Both the position numbers and the translations under genes were made by a program. Shown here in pieces: positions 15,563-24,713 of a stretch of DNA of 64,000 nt. The stretch is from Salinisphaera sp040361255 (GTDB taxonomy: Bacteria > Pseudomonadota > Gammaproteobacteria > Nevskiales > Salinisphaeraceae). The notes under the pieces were generated by a model that was not told where the DNA came from, made no database searches, and saw nothing but the letters and a program-made list of their open reading frames with translations. The stretch spans positions 1-64,000 of the forward strand of contig NZ_APNG01000005.1 of the NCBI RefSeq assembly GCF_040361255.1, written 5' to 3'. Position 1 is the first letter of the stretch. Every line of letters begins with the position of its first letter.

Positions 15563-17269
15563 GTGTTCGCAAACTTCCGGCAGGCGATGACGTGGCTGCA
15601 CACCTGGTTCGGTCTGGTGCTGGGCTTCGTTCTGATGGCGTGCTTTTTCTTTGGCGCGCTGTCGGTTTTCGACCGCGAGATCGATCGCTGGTCGCTGCCG
15701 GACACCCGTTTCGGTGCCCAGCCCATGCCGTCGTTCGATCGCATGCTCGAGCCGGTGTTCGAACGCCTCGAACCGCACCCGATCGACATGGCGGCCACCG
15801 CGAAGCGTGTGGTGGGTGATCTGCCGCCGCCCGGGACCATGACGCTCGAATCGCTCTATGCCTACACGACGCATCGTGATCCGGTGCTGCGCGTCGGCGG
15901 CGAATTCGGCATACCCAACGAACCCCTCGATCCGACGGATGACCATCTGCATGTTCACGGTTGGGCCACGGTGGACCCGCGTACCGGCGAAAAACTGCCG
16001 GACGACCAGCTCAAGATCGGCAGCGAATTCTTCTACCCCATGCACTACAGCCTGCATCTGGACTGGAAGAATCTGGGCATATGGATCGTGGGTCTTGCCG
16101 CGTTCACGATGCTCGTGGCGCTGGTGACCGGCGTGGTCATGCACCGCAAGATCTTCAAGGAATTTTTCACCTTCCGGCCGCAAAAACGCACCCTGCGCAG
16201 CGCGCTGGATCTGCATAACCTCACCGGTGTCGTGGCGCTACCGTTTCATTTCTTCTTCGCGTTCACCGGGCTCGTCATCTTCGCGAGCGCCTACTATTTT
16301 CCTGTATCGCATACCCTGCTCGAGCCGCTGCACGAGCGCCACGAGATCGCCGAGGCCGAACGTACCGGCTTGCCGCACGAGGCGGCCGGTGTCGATGCGC
16401 CGCTCGGGTCGGTGGATGCGATGGTGGCCGAGGCCAAGCGGCGGTGGGCCGAGCGCGACATGGCCGGTGAGGTCGGCTTGTTGACGATCAACCATCTGGG
16501 GGATGCCAACGGCTACGTCAGCGTCTATCGCGCGGGCACCGATCGCGTCGCACTCGTCGGCGAGGCGATCCATTTCGACGCCAGTAGCGGCGATGTGATT
16601 CTGGAAGCGCCGCCGCGCTCTAGCGTCGGCGCCATCAACGCGTTTCTCACCGGGCTGCATCTGCAGCATTTCAAACACTGGCTGCTGCGCTGGCTCTACG
16701 TGGTGGGCGGACTGCTCGGCTGTGTATGCATCGCCACCGGTTTCATCTTCTTCGTGGAAAAGCGCAAGACGAAGCACGCCGAGTCCGGGCAGCTGGGCAG
16801 CCGCGTCGTGGACGCGCTGGCGGTGGTCACGGTGACCGGCATGGTGGTCGCCACGGTCACGATGCTCCTGGGGAATCGGCTGCTGCCGGCCGAACTGCCC
16901 GCCCGCGGCGCCTGGGAGATGCGCATTTTCTGGGGCGCCTGGCTGCTGGCCGTGGTGCACGCGGCCTTACGGGCCGGCGGTGCCGGATCGGTGCGCATCA
17001 ACCCGGCCTGGCGCGAACAGTGCTGGGCGATCGCGGCAGTGGCCACCACTGCGGTGGTCGCGAACTGGATTACCACGGGCGACCATCTGATCCGGACCGT
17101 GTTTCTGGAACCGTACTGGCCGGTGGCCGGTGTCGACCTAAGCCTGATAGCGAGCGCCGTGGTCGCAATGTGGGCCGCACGCAAACTGGCGCTACGCGAA
17201 CGCATGGCTGCACGGCCCGCTGAAACGGCGCGCCAGCATCGATCCCGGACGGGCATGGTGCATGGCTGA
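15563..17269 (+). CDS. PepSY-associated transmembrane protein (probable ferric-siderophore reductase component)
   Basis: This 568-residue protein starts with an N-terminal helix (MTWLHTWFGLVLGFVLMACF) characteristic of PepSY_TM proteins. It has a large periplasmic domain (about 40-180), three or four further helices, a second periplasmic PepSY-like part (about 260-360), and a C-terminal group of helices. Histidines in or next to helices (e.g. LHTWFG, LDLHNLTGVVALPFHFFF, LHLQHFKHWLLRWLY) could bind heme. The GTG at 15563 follows a strong GGGAGGGGAGGG site; an in-frame TTG at 15542 overlaps the previous gene. Proteins of this family are encoded beside siderophore receptors, and some, such as the FoxB type, help release iron from siderophores. 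That function is inferred here. Confidence 0.82.
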   Translation: MFANFRQAMTWLHTWFGLVLGFVLMACFFFGALSVFDREIDRWSLPDTRFGAQPMPSFDRMLEPVFERLEPHPIDMAATAKRVVGDLPPPGTMTLESLYAYTTHRDPVLRVGGEFGIPNEPLDPTDDHLHVHGWATVDPRTGEKLPDDQLKIGSEFFYPMHYSLHLDWKNLGIWIVGLAAFTMLVALVTGVVMHRKIFKEFFTFRPQKRTLRSALDLHNLTGVVALPFHFFFAFTGLVIFASAYYFPVSHTLLEPLHERHEIAEAERTGLPHEAAGVDAPLGSVDAMVAEAKRRWAERDMAGEVGLLTINHLGDANGYVSVYRAGTDRVALVGEAIHFDASSGDVILEAPPRSSVGAINAFLTGLHLQHFKHWLLRWLYVVGGLLGCVCIATGFIFFVEKRKTKHAESGQLGSRVVDALAVVTVTGMVVATVTMLLGNRLLPAELPARGAWEMRIFWGAWLLAVVHAALRAGGAGSVRINPAWREQCWAIAAVATTAVVANWITTGDHLIRTVFLEPYWPVAGVDLSLIASAVVAMWAARKLALRERMAARPAETARQHRSRTGMVHG

Positions 17270-17588
17270 TTGGCTCTGGCTGACGGTGGCCGTAGTGCTC
17301 TCTTGGGCAGGCATGGGTTGGTTCGCGCTGGCCAAGCCCGGTCATTGGCAACAGGTTTTTGCGGCCTCGGCTGGATCTCCACCCCGCTGGATTCTTCGGG
17401 TACTCGCAACGGCCGCGGTGATCGGCGCCGGCGCCTGCTGTATCCGGGCGGATCACCCGAGCATTGCGGTGCTGGTGTGGATTATGCTCGCCAGCGCCGC
17501 CGGCGTCGCCGTGGCGATGATGCTATCCCGCCGGCCCGATCTTCTTCGGCTCCTCTGGCCTCTGGCGCCGCGCGTTCACGATAGATAG
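17262..17588 (+). CDS. DUF3325 small membrane protein
   Basis: This 108-residue protein has three hydrophobic spans (about 4-24, 45-62 and 66-88) and matches the layout of DUF3325 proteins that follow DUF3649 and PepSY genes in iron-uptake operons. Its ATG overlaps the end of the PepSY gene by eight bases, which indicates translational coupling. No catalytic motif is seen. The conserved Trp/His near the N-terminus (MADWLWLTVAV, KPGHWQQVF) is typical of the family. Its function is not known beyond the association with iron uptake. Confidence 0.78.
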   Translation: MADWLWLTVAVVLSWAGMGWFALAKPGHWQQVFAASAGSPPRWILRVLATAAVIGAGACCIRADHPSIAVLVWIMLASAAGVAVAMMLSRRPDLLRLLWPLAPRVHDR

Positions 17589-17915
17589 CCCGCGGTTTGC
17601 GTGCGCCGTTGCCCGGTGCGCAGTGCGATCACCCGCGACGACATCAGGCCACGAGATACCGTCGAGCTATCGAGGCGACGGACCGTTGTGTCATCGATCA
17701 GTACATTGAGCCGGCGGACCGTCGGGTGCCGCTCGAAGACCGCTCGAATATCAGCTGAATCAATGAGCTGGTTCGCCGCGCCGGGGTCGTGACAGTTGCG
17801 CTCGAATCGATTCCAATAGAAAATGAGAATCAATCGCATTTGAGCGCAATCATTATCGCGCCGGCGTTAGCCGCTGGTCGCGTCGAGGCTTTTGCTTACC
17901 ATTGGGGACAAACAC
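17589..17915. other. Intergenic region upstream of receptor gene
   Basis: An 87-codon minus-strand frame (17576-17839) overlaps the end of the DUF3325 gene and resembles nothing I know, so it is not called a gene. The right part contains a Fur-like site at 17822-17840. No terminator with a T-run was found. Confidence 0.5.
17822..17840 (+). promoter_or_regulatory. Fur box upstream of the first TonB-dependent receptor
   Basis: The sequence AATGAGAATCAATCGCATT agrees with the Fur consensus AATGATAATCATTCTCATT at about 16 of 19 positions. It ends 75 bases before the receptor start, so iron repression is likely. Confidence 0.7.
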
Positions 17916-20090
17916 ATGACTTTTATCGACAACGCGCGCTGCGGCGCGGGGATGGCGTTGTGCGTCGGCACGCTTTGTGCCACGACGGTGGCAGCGCAGG
18001 CACCCGACACGGCCCGCGAGGAGGCATCGCTTGGCACGATCAGCGTAACCGACGAGGCCTTGGCCGGCGGCGATGCGTTGTCCGCGCCACGCGCCGGCGG
18101 ACAGGTTGCTTCGGGCGGTCGTCTTGGCGTGTTGGGCCAGAAGGAAGCCATCGATGTGCCGTTTTCCGTGGTGAGCTTCACTGACGAATTGGTGCGCGAG
18201 CAGCAGGCCGATACGGTCGCGGACGTGCTGCTCAACGACGCCGCGGTGCAAAGCACGTTCGGGTTCGGCAACTACGCGGAACTGTTTGTCGTGCGCGGCT
18301 TCCGCCTTGGCGGCGAGGATGTCTCGTTCGGCGGCCTGTACGGCGTGTTGCCGCGCCAGATCGTGAACACGAACTTCGTCGAGCGCGTCGAGCTGTTCAA
18401 GGGGTCCAACGCCTTTACCAACGGTGTAACGCCGAGTGGTACCGGCGTCGGCGGCGCGATCAACCTCGAACCCAAGCGTGCCGATGACGAGCCGCTGACC
18501 CGTGCCCGTGTTGGCTACGAGTCGGACAGCATCGGCGAATACGCCCTGGATGTTGGCCGCCGTTTTGGCGACGACGACCAGTTCGGCGCGCGCGTGAATC
18601 TGGAATACGGCAGCGGCGATACCGCTATCGACGACGAACACCGGCGCGCGCGGTCGGCCTCGGTCGGCCTGGACTGGCAAGGCGATCGTGCCCGGGCATC
18701 GCTCGACGTCGGTTATCAGAAACAGGCTATCGACGGGGGCCGTTCCGTGGTTTATACCGGCGCCGGTCTCGACACGGTTCCGGACGCGCCGGATGCCTCG
18801 ACGAATTATGCGCCCGGCTATACATTCAGCGACCTCGAGACCGTGTTTGCCATGGCGCGCGCCGAATACGACCTCACCAACGACTGGACGGTCTACGGCG
18901 GCGTGGGGGCCAACGATACCGACGAACTGGGTGAATACGCCTCGCCGACCGTCACCGATACCGACGGCAGTGCCACGGCCGGCCGGCTGGGCGTGCCCTT
19001 CGAGGCGAAGGCGTTCGCCGGGCAGGCGGGTGTGCGCGGTCAGATCGATACCGGACCGGTCAGTCACCAGATCAACCTCGGCTACTCCGGCTACTACCGC
19101 AAGACGTCGACGGCGTACACCTTTGCCGGTGCTCAGCCGACCAATATTTATGATCCGGCGGACCTCGATTATCCGCCGACGACGTTCTCCGGCGGCGATC
19201 TCGACGACCCGAACGTACGCAGCCGCACCCGCGCCGATGGCGTGGCCCTGTCCGATACGCTGGGTTTCATGGACGATCGCCTGCTGGTGACGGTCGGCGC
19301 CCGCTATCAGGACATCGAGGTCAGAAACTATAGCTATGCCGGCGAGCTCGACCGCAACAACCTGCCCAGCGACGACAAGATCTCGCCGGTCTACGGTGTC
19401 GTGTACAAGCTGCGCAACGATGTCGCTGTCTATGCCAATCACATCGAGGCATTGCAGCCGGGCGAAGTCGCGCCGACCGCGGCGGTGAATGCCGGCCAGA
19501 GTATTGGCATCGCCGAGTCCAAGCAGAACGAAGTGGGGATCAAATACGACACCCGGCGTCTGGGCGCGAGCCTGGCGCTCTACGAAATCGAGCAGCCGAA
19601 TGCCGCGCTCGATAACAGTGGCGTGTTTCGCTATATCGGCGATCAGACGAACCGCGGCGTCGAAGTTGCGCTCAACGGCGAGCCGGTCGACGGCCTACGC
19701 CTGATATCGAGCGCGACGCTCATCGACACCAAGCTCTCCGGCACGCAGGACGGGGCGAACGACGGCAACGATGCCGTGGGCGTACCGGGATACCGGGTCG
19801 TGCTTGGCGGCGACTGGGACCTGCCCGACACCGAAGACTGGACGGTCAACGCGCGCGCCATTCGTAACGGCTCGCAGTACGTGGACGCCGCCAACGATCT
19901 CAAGGTCGACGGTTGGACACGCTTCGACCTGGGGCTGACCTATCGCAGTGAGATCGCCGACCGGGATGTGACGTGGCGCGCGCGCGTGGAGAACGTCGCC
20001 GATGAGAACTACTGGGCATCGGCCCAGGGCGGCTATCTCGTTCAGGGCGAGCCGCGTACGTTCAAGCTTTCTGCCACCGTGGATTTCTAG
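17916..20090 (+). CDS. TonB-dependent siderophore receptor 1
   Basis: This 724-residue outer-membrane receptor has a signal peptide (about 1-29, ending TVAAQA). The plug domain (about 60-190) includes VPFSVVSFTDELVREQQADT, FVVRGFRL and VERVELFKGSNAFTNGVTPS, then GGAINLEPKRA, and is followed by a 22-strand barrel. The C-terminus ends in Phe (FKLSATVDF), as expected for outer-membrane insertion. It would import a ferric siderophore using TonB energy. The ATG at 17916 was used rather than the in-frame TTG at 17892. It lies just downstream of the DUF3649-PepSY-DUF3325 set and behind its own Fur-like site. The substrate cannot be read from the sequence; the plug resembles hydroxamate receptors (FhuE/FcuA group) only in general. 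Confidence 0.88.
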   Translation: MTFIDNARCGAGMALCVGTLCATTVAAQAPDTAREEASLGTISVTDEALAGGDALSAPRAGGQVASGGRLGVLGQKEAIDVPFSVVSFTDELVREQQADTVADVLLNDAAVQSTFGFGNYAELFVVRGFRLGGEDVSFGGLYGVLPRQIVNTNFVERVELFKGSNAFTNGVTPSGTGVGGAINLEPKRADDEPLTRARVGYESDSIGEYALDVGRRFGDDDQFGARVNLEYGSGDTAIDDEHRRARSASVGLDWQGDRARASLDVGYQKQAIDGGRSVVYTGAGLDTVPDAPDASTNYAPGYTFSDLETVFAMARAEYDLTNDWTVYGGVGANDTDELGEYASPTVTDTDGSATAGRLGVPFEAKAFAGQAGVRGQIDTGPVSHQINLGYSGYYRKTSTAYTFAGAQPTNIYDPADLDYPPTTFSGGDLDDPNVRSRTRADGVALSDTLGFMDDRLLVTVGARYQDIEVRNYSYAGELDRNNLPSDDKISPVYGVVYKLRNDVAVYANHIEALQPGEVAPTAAVNAGQSIGIAESKQNEVGIKYDTRRLGASLALYEIEQPNAALDNSGVFRYIGDQTNRGVEVALNGEPVDGLRLISSATLIDTKLSGTQDGANDGNDAVGVPGYRVVLGGDWDLPDTEDWTVNARAIRNGSQYVDAANDLKVDGWTRFDLGLTYRSEIADRDVTWRARVENVADENYWASAQGGYLVQGEPRTFKLSATVDF

Positions 20091-20578
20091 ACAAGGCATG
20101 GACAGGGGGTCGGTCGAGCGCGCATCGCCGCGTGCTCGACCCTCTCACCCGAAGCCAGCAGGGCGCAGCGGGTCGGCGATGCCAACGTAAACCGAAACAT
20201 AAGAAGAGGGCAGGGCCGCCGGCTCGGCGTAGTAGCCAGCAACGACTTCACAGACGCACGCGCCGGTCCTCCGACCAAAATCAGAAAGTCAGGAATTAAC
20301 AACGTATCGTTCAGTGTTCGCAGCGATATCCGTCGTGGGGCGTTGACGTCCTCCAATATGTTTTAAAGAATCTTAGTGAGAATCGTTCGTAATTACATTG
20401 ACACGCACGAGAGCCCCGCTTAATGTCTAAGACCGATACTTGAGCGCGAGGGGACGCGTTCGATGACGCAGCCGGGGGATACGAGGGGGCCGTCTTGATC
20501 TGTCTGAATAGCCGTACAAGCCGCTTCTGCTTGGCCAATCCTCGGGATACGAGATTCTCAAATTTTGGATTGTCAACT
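20091..20578. other. Intergenic region between two receptor genes
   Basis: A strong hairpin with arms GGTCGAGC (20112-20119) and GCTCGACC (20134-20141) follows receptor 1 and may end or stabilise its transcript, although no T-run follows. A weaker Fur-like site lies at 20375-20393. The rest shows no coding signature. The upstream in-frame extension of receptor 2 (from 20495) was not accepted. Confidence 0.5.
20375..20393 (+). promoter_or_regulatory. Weak Fur-like site upstream of receptor 2
   Basis: The sequence AGTGAGAATCGTTCGTAAT matches about 13 of 19 positions of the Fur consensus. It lies 186 bases before the receptor start, with an AT-rich stretch on both sides. Its context beside other iron genes supports it; the match alone is weak. 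Confidence 0.45.
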
Positions 20579-22711
20579 ATGGCTCACGGAAAAAACCGGC
20601 TGATGCCGGCACGCGCGCGTTGTGCGCATATCACGACTCTGGCTCTTTGCGGCACGACGGTGGCCGCACTGCCCGTATGCGGCCTGGCCCAGCAGGATGG
20701 TTCGGTGGACAACGGCGACCCGTCCCAGTATCGCCTTGCGCCGGTGATCGTGAATGCTGGCGTCCTACCCGACGATAACCGGGAGACCACCGTGGCCCGC
20801 GAACTCTGGATGGGCGGCAAGGTGGCCACCAGTATCCAGGACACGCCGGCTTCCGTTTCCGTGATCACGGAGAAGGAAATCGAGCAGCGCGACGCCAATA
20901 CGACGGAGCAGGTCCTGCAATACACCCCCGGCGTGGTCACGGATTACTACAGCACCGACGATCGCAACGACTATTTCCAGATTCGCGGCTTCCAGGCCAC
21001 GACCTACCGCGACGGCCTGACCCTCGGTTCGATGCGCGGCGTGCGCGAGGAACCCTTTGCCTACGAGCGCATCGAGGTGCTGCGCGGCGCGAACTCGACG
21101 CTGTTCGGCCCGGCGGATCCGGGCGGCTCCGTCAACTTCGTGAGCAAACGGCCGAAGTTCGAAAGCTTCGGCCTGGGTTATCTGTCCTACAGCTCGTTCA
21201 ACAGCAAGGAAGTCGGCGTGGACGTCGGCGATACGCTCAACGAGGATGAGACCCTGGCGTATCGTTTCGTCGGCAAGTTCAAGGACGGCAAGCGCGAGTA
21301 CGATTATTCGGAAGACGATGATCAATTCGTGCTCGGCGGCATCACCTGGGAGCCGAGCGCCTACACCTCCGCGACGTTCATCTTCGATTATCTGGACCAG
21401 GACAATACGCCGAACAGCGGCGGGTACCCACTCGACCGGGAGTACAGCCGCAACGATTTCTTCGGCGAGCCCGGCTTCAACTACCATGATGTTGAACGCA
21501 CCAGCGCGACGGGTCTGTTCACGCACGATTTCGACAATGGGCTGACGCTGCAGGCGAATGCGCGCTACAGCGATCTGACTGACGACTTCGGCTATGTGTA
21601 CCTGACGGATTCCCCGGCGCGCGCCGGTACGGTCGTGGATCGCGATTATTTCGGCACCGATAGCGAAGCCGAGGAACTGATCGGTAACGCCATCCTGCAA
21701 TACGACATCAGTTTCGATCATATCGACAGCAGCACGCTGGCCGGCGTCGAGTACCGGGACGCGTCCACCGAAGACAGTTCCATCTACGGCAATGCGGATC
21801 CAATCGATATCGCCGATCCCGAATTCGGGGGCGCGCCGGAAAACCTCACGGTCTTCAGCGCCAACGATCAGGACTTCAAGACCCAGTCGGTTTTCGCCAC
21901 CCAGAATCTGTCGTTCTACGATCGTGTCGTGGCCACGGCGGGTATCCGCCACGACTGGCTGGACCTGGCGAGTACCGATTTAAGCGGTGTGCGTACGTCG
22001 GATGATTTCTCCGAAACCTCGGTTCGTGGCGCGCTTACCTACAAGTTCACCGAGCAATTGTCTGCCTATATCAGCCAGGTGGAGTCGGTCGCGCCGCCGA
22101 CCATTGGCGTCGAGCCCGAGCGCGGCGAGCAGTACGAAATCGGCGTGAAATATGCGCCGCGCGGGATGAACGCGCTGTTCTCGGCTGCGATCTACGATCT
22201 GAGTCGGGAAGACATCACGATCGCCGTGGTCCAGGACAGCGGGGTCATCGAGCGCGAGACCATCGGTGAATCCCGTGCGCGGGGTCTCGATCTCGAAGCC
22301 AAGGCCGAGCTGACGGCTAATCTGAGCGTAACCGGCGGTTATTCCTATCTGGATGCGGAAGTGATTCGCGGCACGCTTCGCGACGGGACATCGCTCGAAG
22401 GCAACGAACCCGCGATCGCCCCCGAGCATACCGCCAAGCTCTGGGCGTTCTACAGCGTGCCGCGCATCGACACGAGTTTCGGTCTCGGCGCCCGCTATAC
22501 CGGCTCTTACTACTTCGATGCGGCCAACACCAACGAGAGCGACGCGGCGACTCTGTTCGATGCAGCGCTGACTCATGTGTTGAGCGAAAACACCGATATC
22601 ACGGTCAATGTGCGCAACCTGCTGGACGAACAACACGTTGTGGGCTCCGGCACCTCGGACTTCTACAACGATGGGCGCGAGATCACGGCCCGGCTGAGCT
22701 ATCAGTGGTAA
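20579..22711 (+). CDS. TonB-dependent siderophore receptor 2
   Basis: This 710-residue receptor has a signal peptide (about 1-36, ALPVCGLAQ). The plug domain includes IQDTPASVSVITEKEIEQRD, TTEQVLQYTPGVVTDYYSTD, FQIRGFQATTYRDGLTLG and YERIEVLRGANSTLFGPADP, then GGSVNFVSKRP, and is followed by the barrel and a C-terminal aromatic residue (ARLSYQW). The plug sequence is that of the FhuA/FhuE/FoxA group of ferric-hydroxamate and related receptors. It is unlike receptor 1 in detail, so the two probably import different complexes. The ATG at 20579 is used because the signal peptide begins there; the 28-residue extension to 20495 is not signal-like. No reductase gene follows it directly. Confidence 0.88.
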   Translation: MAHGKNRLMPARARCAHITTLALCGTTVAALPVCGLAQQDGSVDNGDPSQYRLAPVIVNAGVLPDDNRETTVARELWMGGKVATSIQDTPASVSVITEKEIEQRDANTTEQVLQYTPGVVTDYYSTDDRNDYFQIRGFQATTYRDGLTLGSMRGVREEPFAYERIEVLRGANSTLFGPADPGGSVNFVSKRPKFESFGLGYLSYSSFNSKEVGVDVGDTLNEDETLAYRFVGKFKDGKREYDYSEDDDQFVLGGITWEPSAYTSATFIFDYLDQDNTPNSGGYPLDREYSRNDFFGEPGFNYHDVERTSATGLFTHDFDNGLTLQANARYSDLTDDFGYVYLTDSPARAGTVVDRDYFGTDSEAEELIGNAILQYDISFDHIDSSTLAGVEYRDASTEDSSIYGNADPIDIADPEFGGAPENLTVFSANDQDFKTQSVFATQNLSFYDRVVATAGIRHDWLDLASTDLSGVRTSDDFSETSVRGALTYKFTEQLSAYISQVESVAPPTIGVEPERGEQYEIGVKYAPRGMNALFSAAIYDLSREDITIAVVQDSGVIERETIGESRARGLDLEAKAELTANLSVTGGYSYLDAEVIRGTLRDGTSLEGNEPAIAPEHTAKLWAFYSVPRIDTSFGLGARYTGSYYFDAANTNESDAATLFDAALTHVLSENTDITVNVRNLLDEQHVVGSGTSDFYNDGREITARLSYQW

Positions 22712-23001
22712 GACGCATTTGAGATCGATGCCCTGGCGGCCCCGGGCGTCGGTTTTGGAAAAAGTGTAACGCCAGTTCTTTTTCAAGCGGCTCCTCAATC
22801 CGGTCCACGGGGCAAGCCCTGAATGACAGGGCGCCGCGTCGATGCACAGGTGTACGTCGGATCGTTGCCTCGGTTTGCTCGAGCGCGTCATACGCTGGCA
22901 CGGAGCCGGCCTCCGATGTCCGGCTGGCCGACCGTCGCGTATCGACGATTTAACGGGGGACCGTATCGAACGCGGTTAATGACGTGGGCGCGAGGAGGTA
23001 T
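22712..23001. other. Intergenic region, nothing recognised
   Basis: This 290-base stretch lies between two convergent genes. No credible coding frame, RNA gene or T-run terminator was found in it. Confidence 0.5.
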
Positions 23002-23904
23002 TCAAGACAAAGCGTCATCCATGCCATCTTGGCTACCTCTTCGGCTTCTAAGCTGCGACGCGTCGCTTGGCGCTTCAGAGAAGCGCGGGTCCCTCCAGAT
23101 CGGTTGCGTATTTGCGGGCAGGGCGCGCAGGCGGCCGAGCCCGAGCCAGAATTGTTCCGGCGCATGGAAATCGGAACCCACCGAGCCGACGAGCCCGTGC
23201 TGCGCGGCGTCGCGCGCGGCGGTGACTTCCTGCTGCCGATCCGTGGTCCCGGTACAGATTTCCAGTGCGTCGCCGCCGGCGTCGGCAAAGGCCGCGATCG
23301 CGCGCTGGCGCCAGGCACCCGAAAAGCCGTAGCCGAACGGATGAGCGAGTACGGCAATGCCGCCGGCTGCATGCAGCCAGCCGATCGCGGATTCCAGTGC
23401 GGCCCATTCGATCGCGGCATGGGCATCGCGGCCCGGCCGCAGATGTTTCTTGAATGCCTGGTGGTTGTTACGGCAAATGCCGTCCTCGATCAGCAGGCGG
23501 GCGAAATGCGGTCGTGTGATCTGGCCGTCGCCGGCCATTGCCTGTGCACGGGCCATTGCGTCGGTAACGCCGAGCTTCTCGATCTTGGCTGCGATGCGTG
23601 CCGCGCGATCGCGCCGCGCCTTTTGCAGCGTCGCCAGACCGTTGACCAGCGATGGATTGCGGCTGTCGAACGCCAGGCCGACGACGTGCAGGGTTCGTCG
23701 CTGCCAGGTAACCGAAATTTCGACGCCGTTGATGAACGTCATGCCGTGCGTATCGGCGGCGGTTCGGGCCTCGTCGAGGCCGTCGACGGTGTCGTGATCG
23801 GTGAGCGCGAAGGTCGTCACGCCGGCTTCGGCTGCGCGTGCGGCGAGCGCGGTCGGCGTCAGGCGGCCGTCGGAGCAGGTGGAGTGGGCGTGGAGATCGA
23901 TCAC
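23002..23904 (-). CDS. rnm: PHP-domain phosphoesterase, RNase AM / YciV (TrpH) family
   Basis: This is a 300-residue protein of the PHP superfamily. The metal-binding motifs are in order: VIDLHAHSTCSDG (residues 1-13), DHDTVDGL (about 38), GVEIS (about 61), a central His-containing segment, VLAHPFGYG (about 190) and GSDFHAP (about 254). The E. coli relative RNase AM (YciV) is a 5'-3' exoribonuclease that matures rRNA 5' ends and degrades short RNAs. The GTG at 23902-23904 is chosen because the family starts just before the DLHxH motif; upstream in-frame codons to 24000 show no similarity. In E. coli the gene is near trp genes; here it stands alone beside a repeat element. Confidence 0.85.
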   Translation of the reverse strand: MIDLHAHSTCSDGRLTPTALAARAAEAGVTTFALTDHDTVDGLDEARTAADTHGMTFINGVEISVTWQRRTLHVVGLAFDSRNPSLVNGLATLQKARRDRAARIAAKIEKLGVTDAMARAQAMAGDGQITRPHFARLLIEDGICRNNHQAFKKHLRPGRDAHAAIEWAALESAIGWLHAAGGIAVLAHPFGYGFSGAWRQRAIAAFADAGGDALEICTGTTDRQQEVTAARDAAQHGLVGSVGSDFHAPEQFWLGLGRLRALPANTQPIWRDPRFSEAPSDASQLRSRRGSQDGMDDALS

Positions 23905-24162
23905 GCGTGTATGGTCGCATGTTCGGTGTGTGGATCCCGGTTGGGTTTGCAGACCGTTGGTTTGCGGTTTCAGGCGCGGCGTCCAAATCGCAGCAGGCAT
24001 GCTGTTGGTGTCTGGACTTGTTTGATCCTTGGCGCTGTGGTTAGTGGGCTGATGTATTAGCTCGTCCCGGTTGCCGGTTCGATAACGGTTGATTTGGGCT
24101 ACGAGTATTTTGGTCCTTCCACGAGTTTTTCGGACCTATGATTTCGCACTGCAGTGCGACTC

Positions 24163-24713
24163 ACTTTCTTTTGCTTGTCCAAAAGAAAGTAAGCAAAGGA
24201 AAAGGACACCCGGGCACAGCGCCGGCGCAAAGCGCCGGTTCACTCCGACACGCAGCGGCGACGGGATGCGGCCAGAACTCGCGTCGCTTTGGCGACGCTC
24301 AAACAGGCTGGCCGCACCGGCGCGGTGCGCCGGACACCCGTCGCCACTCCGTGTCTCCGTCGCCGTGCAACGGGCCTGAATACAGACGCCAAGCGCGCAG
24401 CAAGAGTCGCCTTTGCCGTGTTAGCCGAAATCCAACACGCGACGTGGTTCTCGTTGGCTTCGGCGGATGCGCAGGCGGACGTTAAGGAACGCGACCTTGA
24501 GCGAGCGACAGCGAGCTTGCCTGTATTGGGTCCCTTGGGCGCAGCGCCGAGCAGTGTAGGCCGAAAGAGAAAAAGACAGCCGGATGTCTGAGCCGCGCGT
24601 AGCGCGGCGAGTTTCCGGCTGTCCTCTTTCGGCCGGAGCCGCGCAGGGCACCGATGCGTAGCATCGGCGCAAGACAGGGTGTCTTTTGTTTTGGTGACTT
24701 TTATTTGGACAAG
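24163..24713. repeat. Hairpin-bracketed intergenic repeat element (left part, split by IS481 insertion)
   Basis: The left end is a perfect hairpin: ACTTTCTTTTG (24163-24173), loop CTTGTC, CAAAAGAAAGT (24180-24190). The right end before the insertion is CTTTTATTTG (24698-24707) and GACAAG; its partner CAAATAAAAG lies beyond the IS at 25982-25991. The two ends are imperfect inverted copies of each other over about 35 bases (GGACACC at 24205-24211 against GGTGTC near 24679). Inside lies another large hairpin (about 24560-24635) built on AAAGAC-AGCCGGA / TCCGGCTGTC. The open frames within are repetitive and not convincing genes. Restored, the element would be about 560 bases and could be a non-autonomous mobile element or an RNA-structure repeat. 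Its class is unknown. Confidence 0.65.

Noticed and set aside
17576..17839. 87-codon minus-strand frame between DUF3325 and receptor 1
   Set aside because: Overlaps the DUF3325 gene and the Fur site, has no recognisable family and no good ribosome-binding site. Not a sigma factor, FecR or HemP by sequence.
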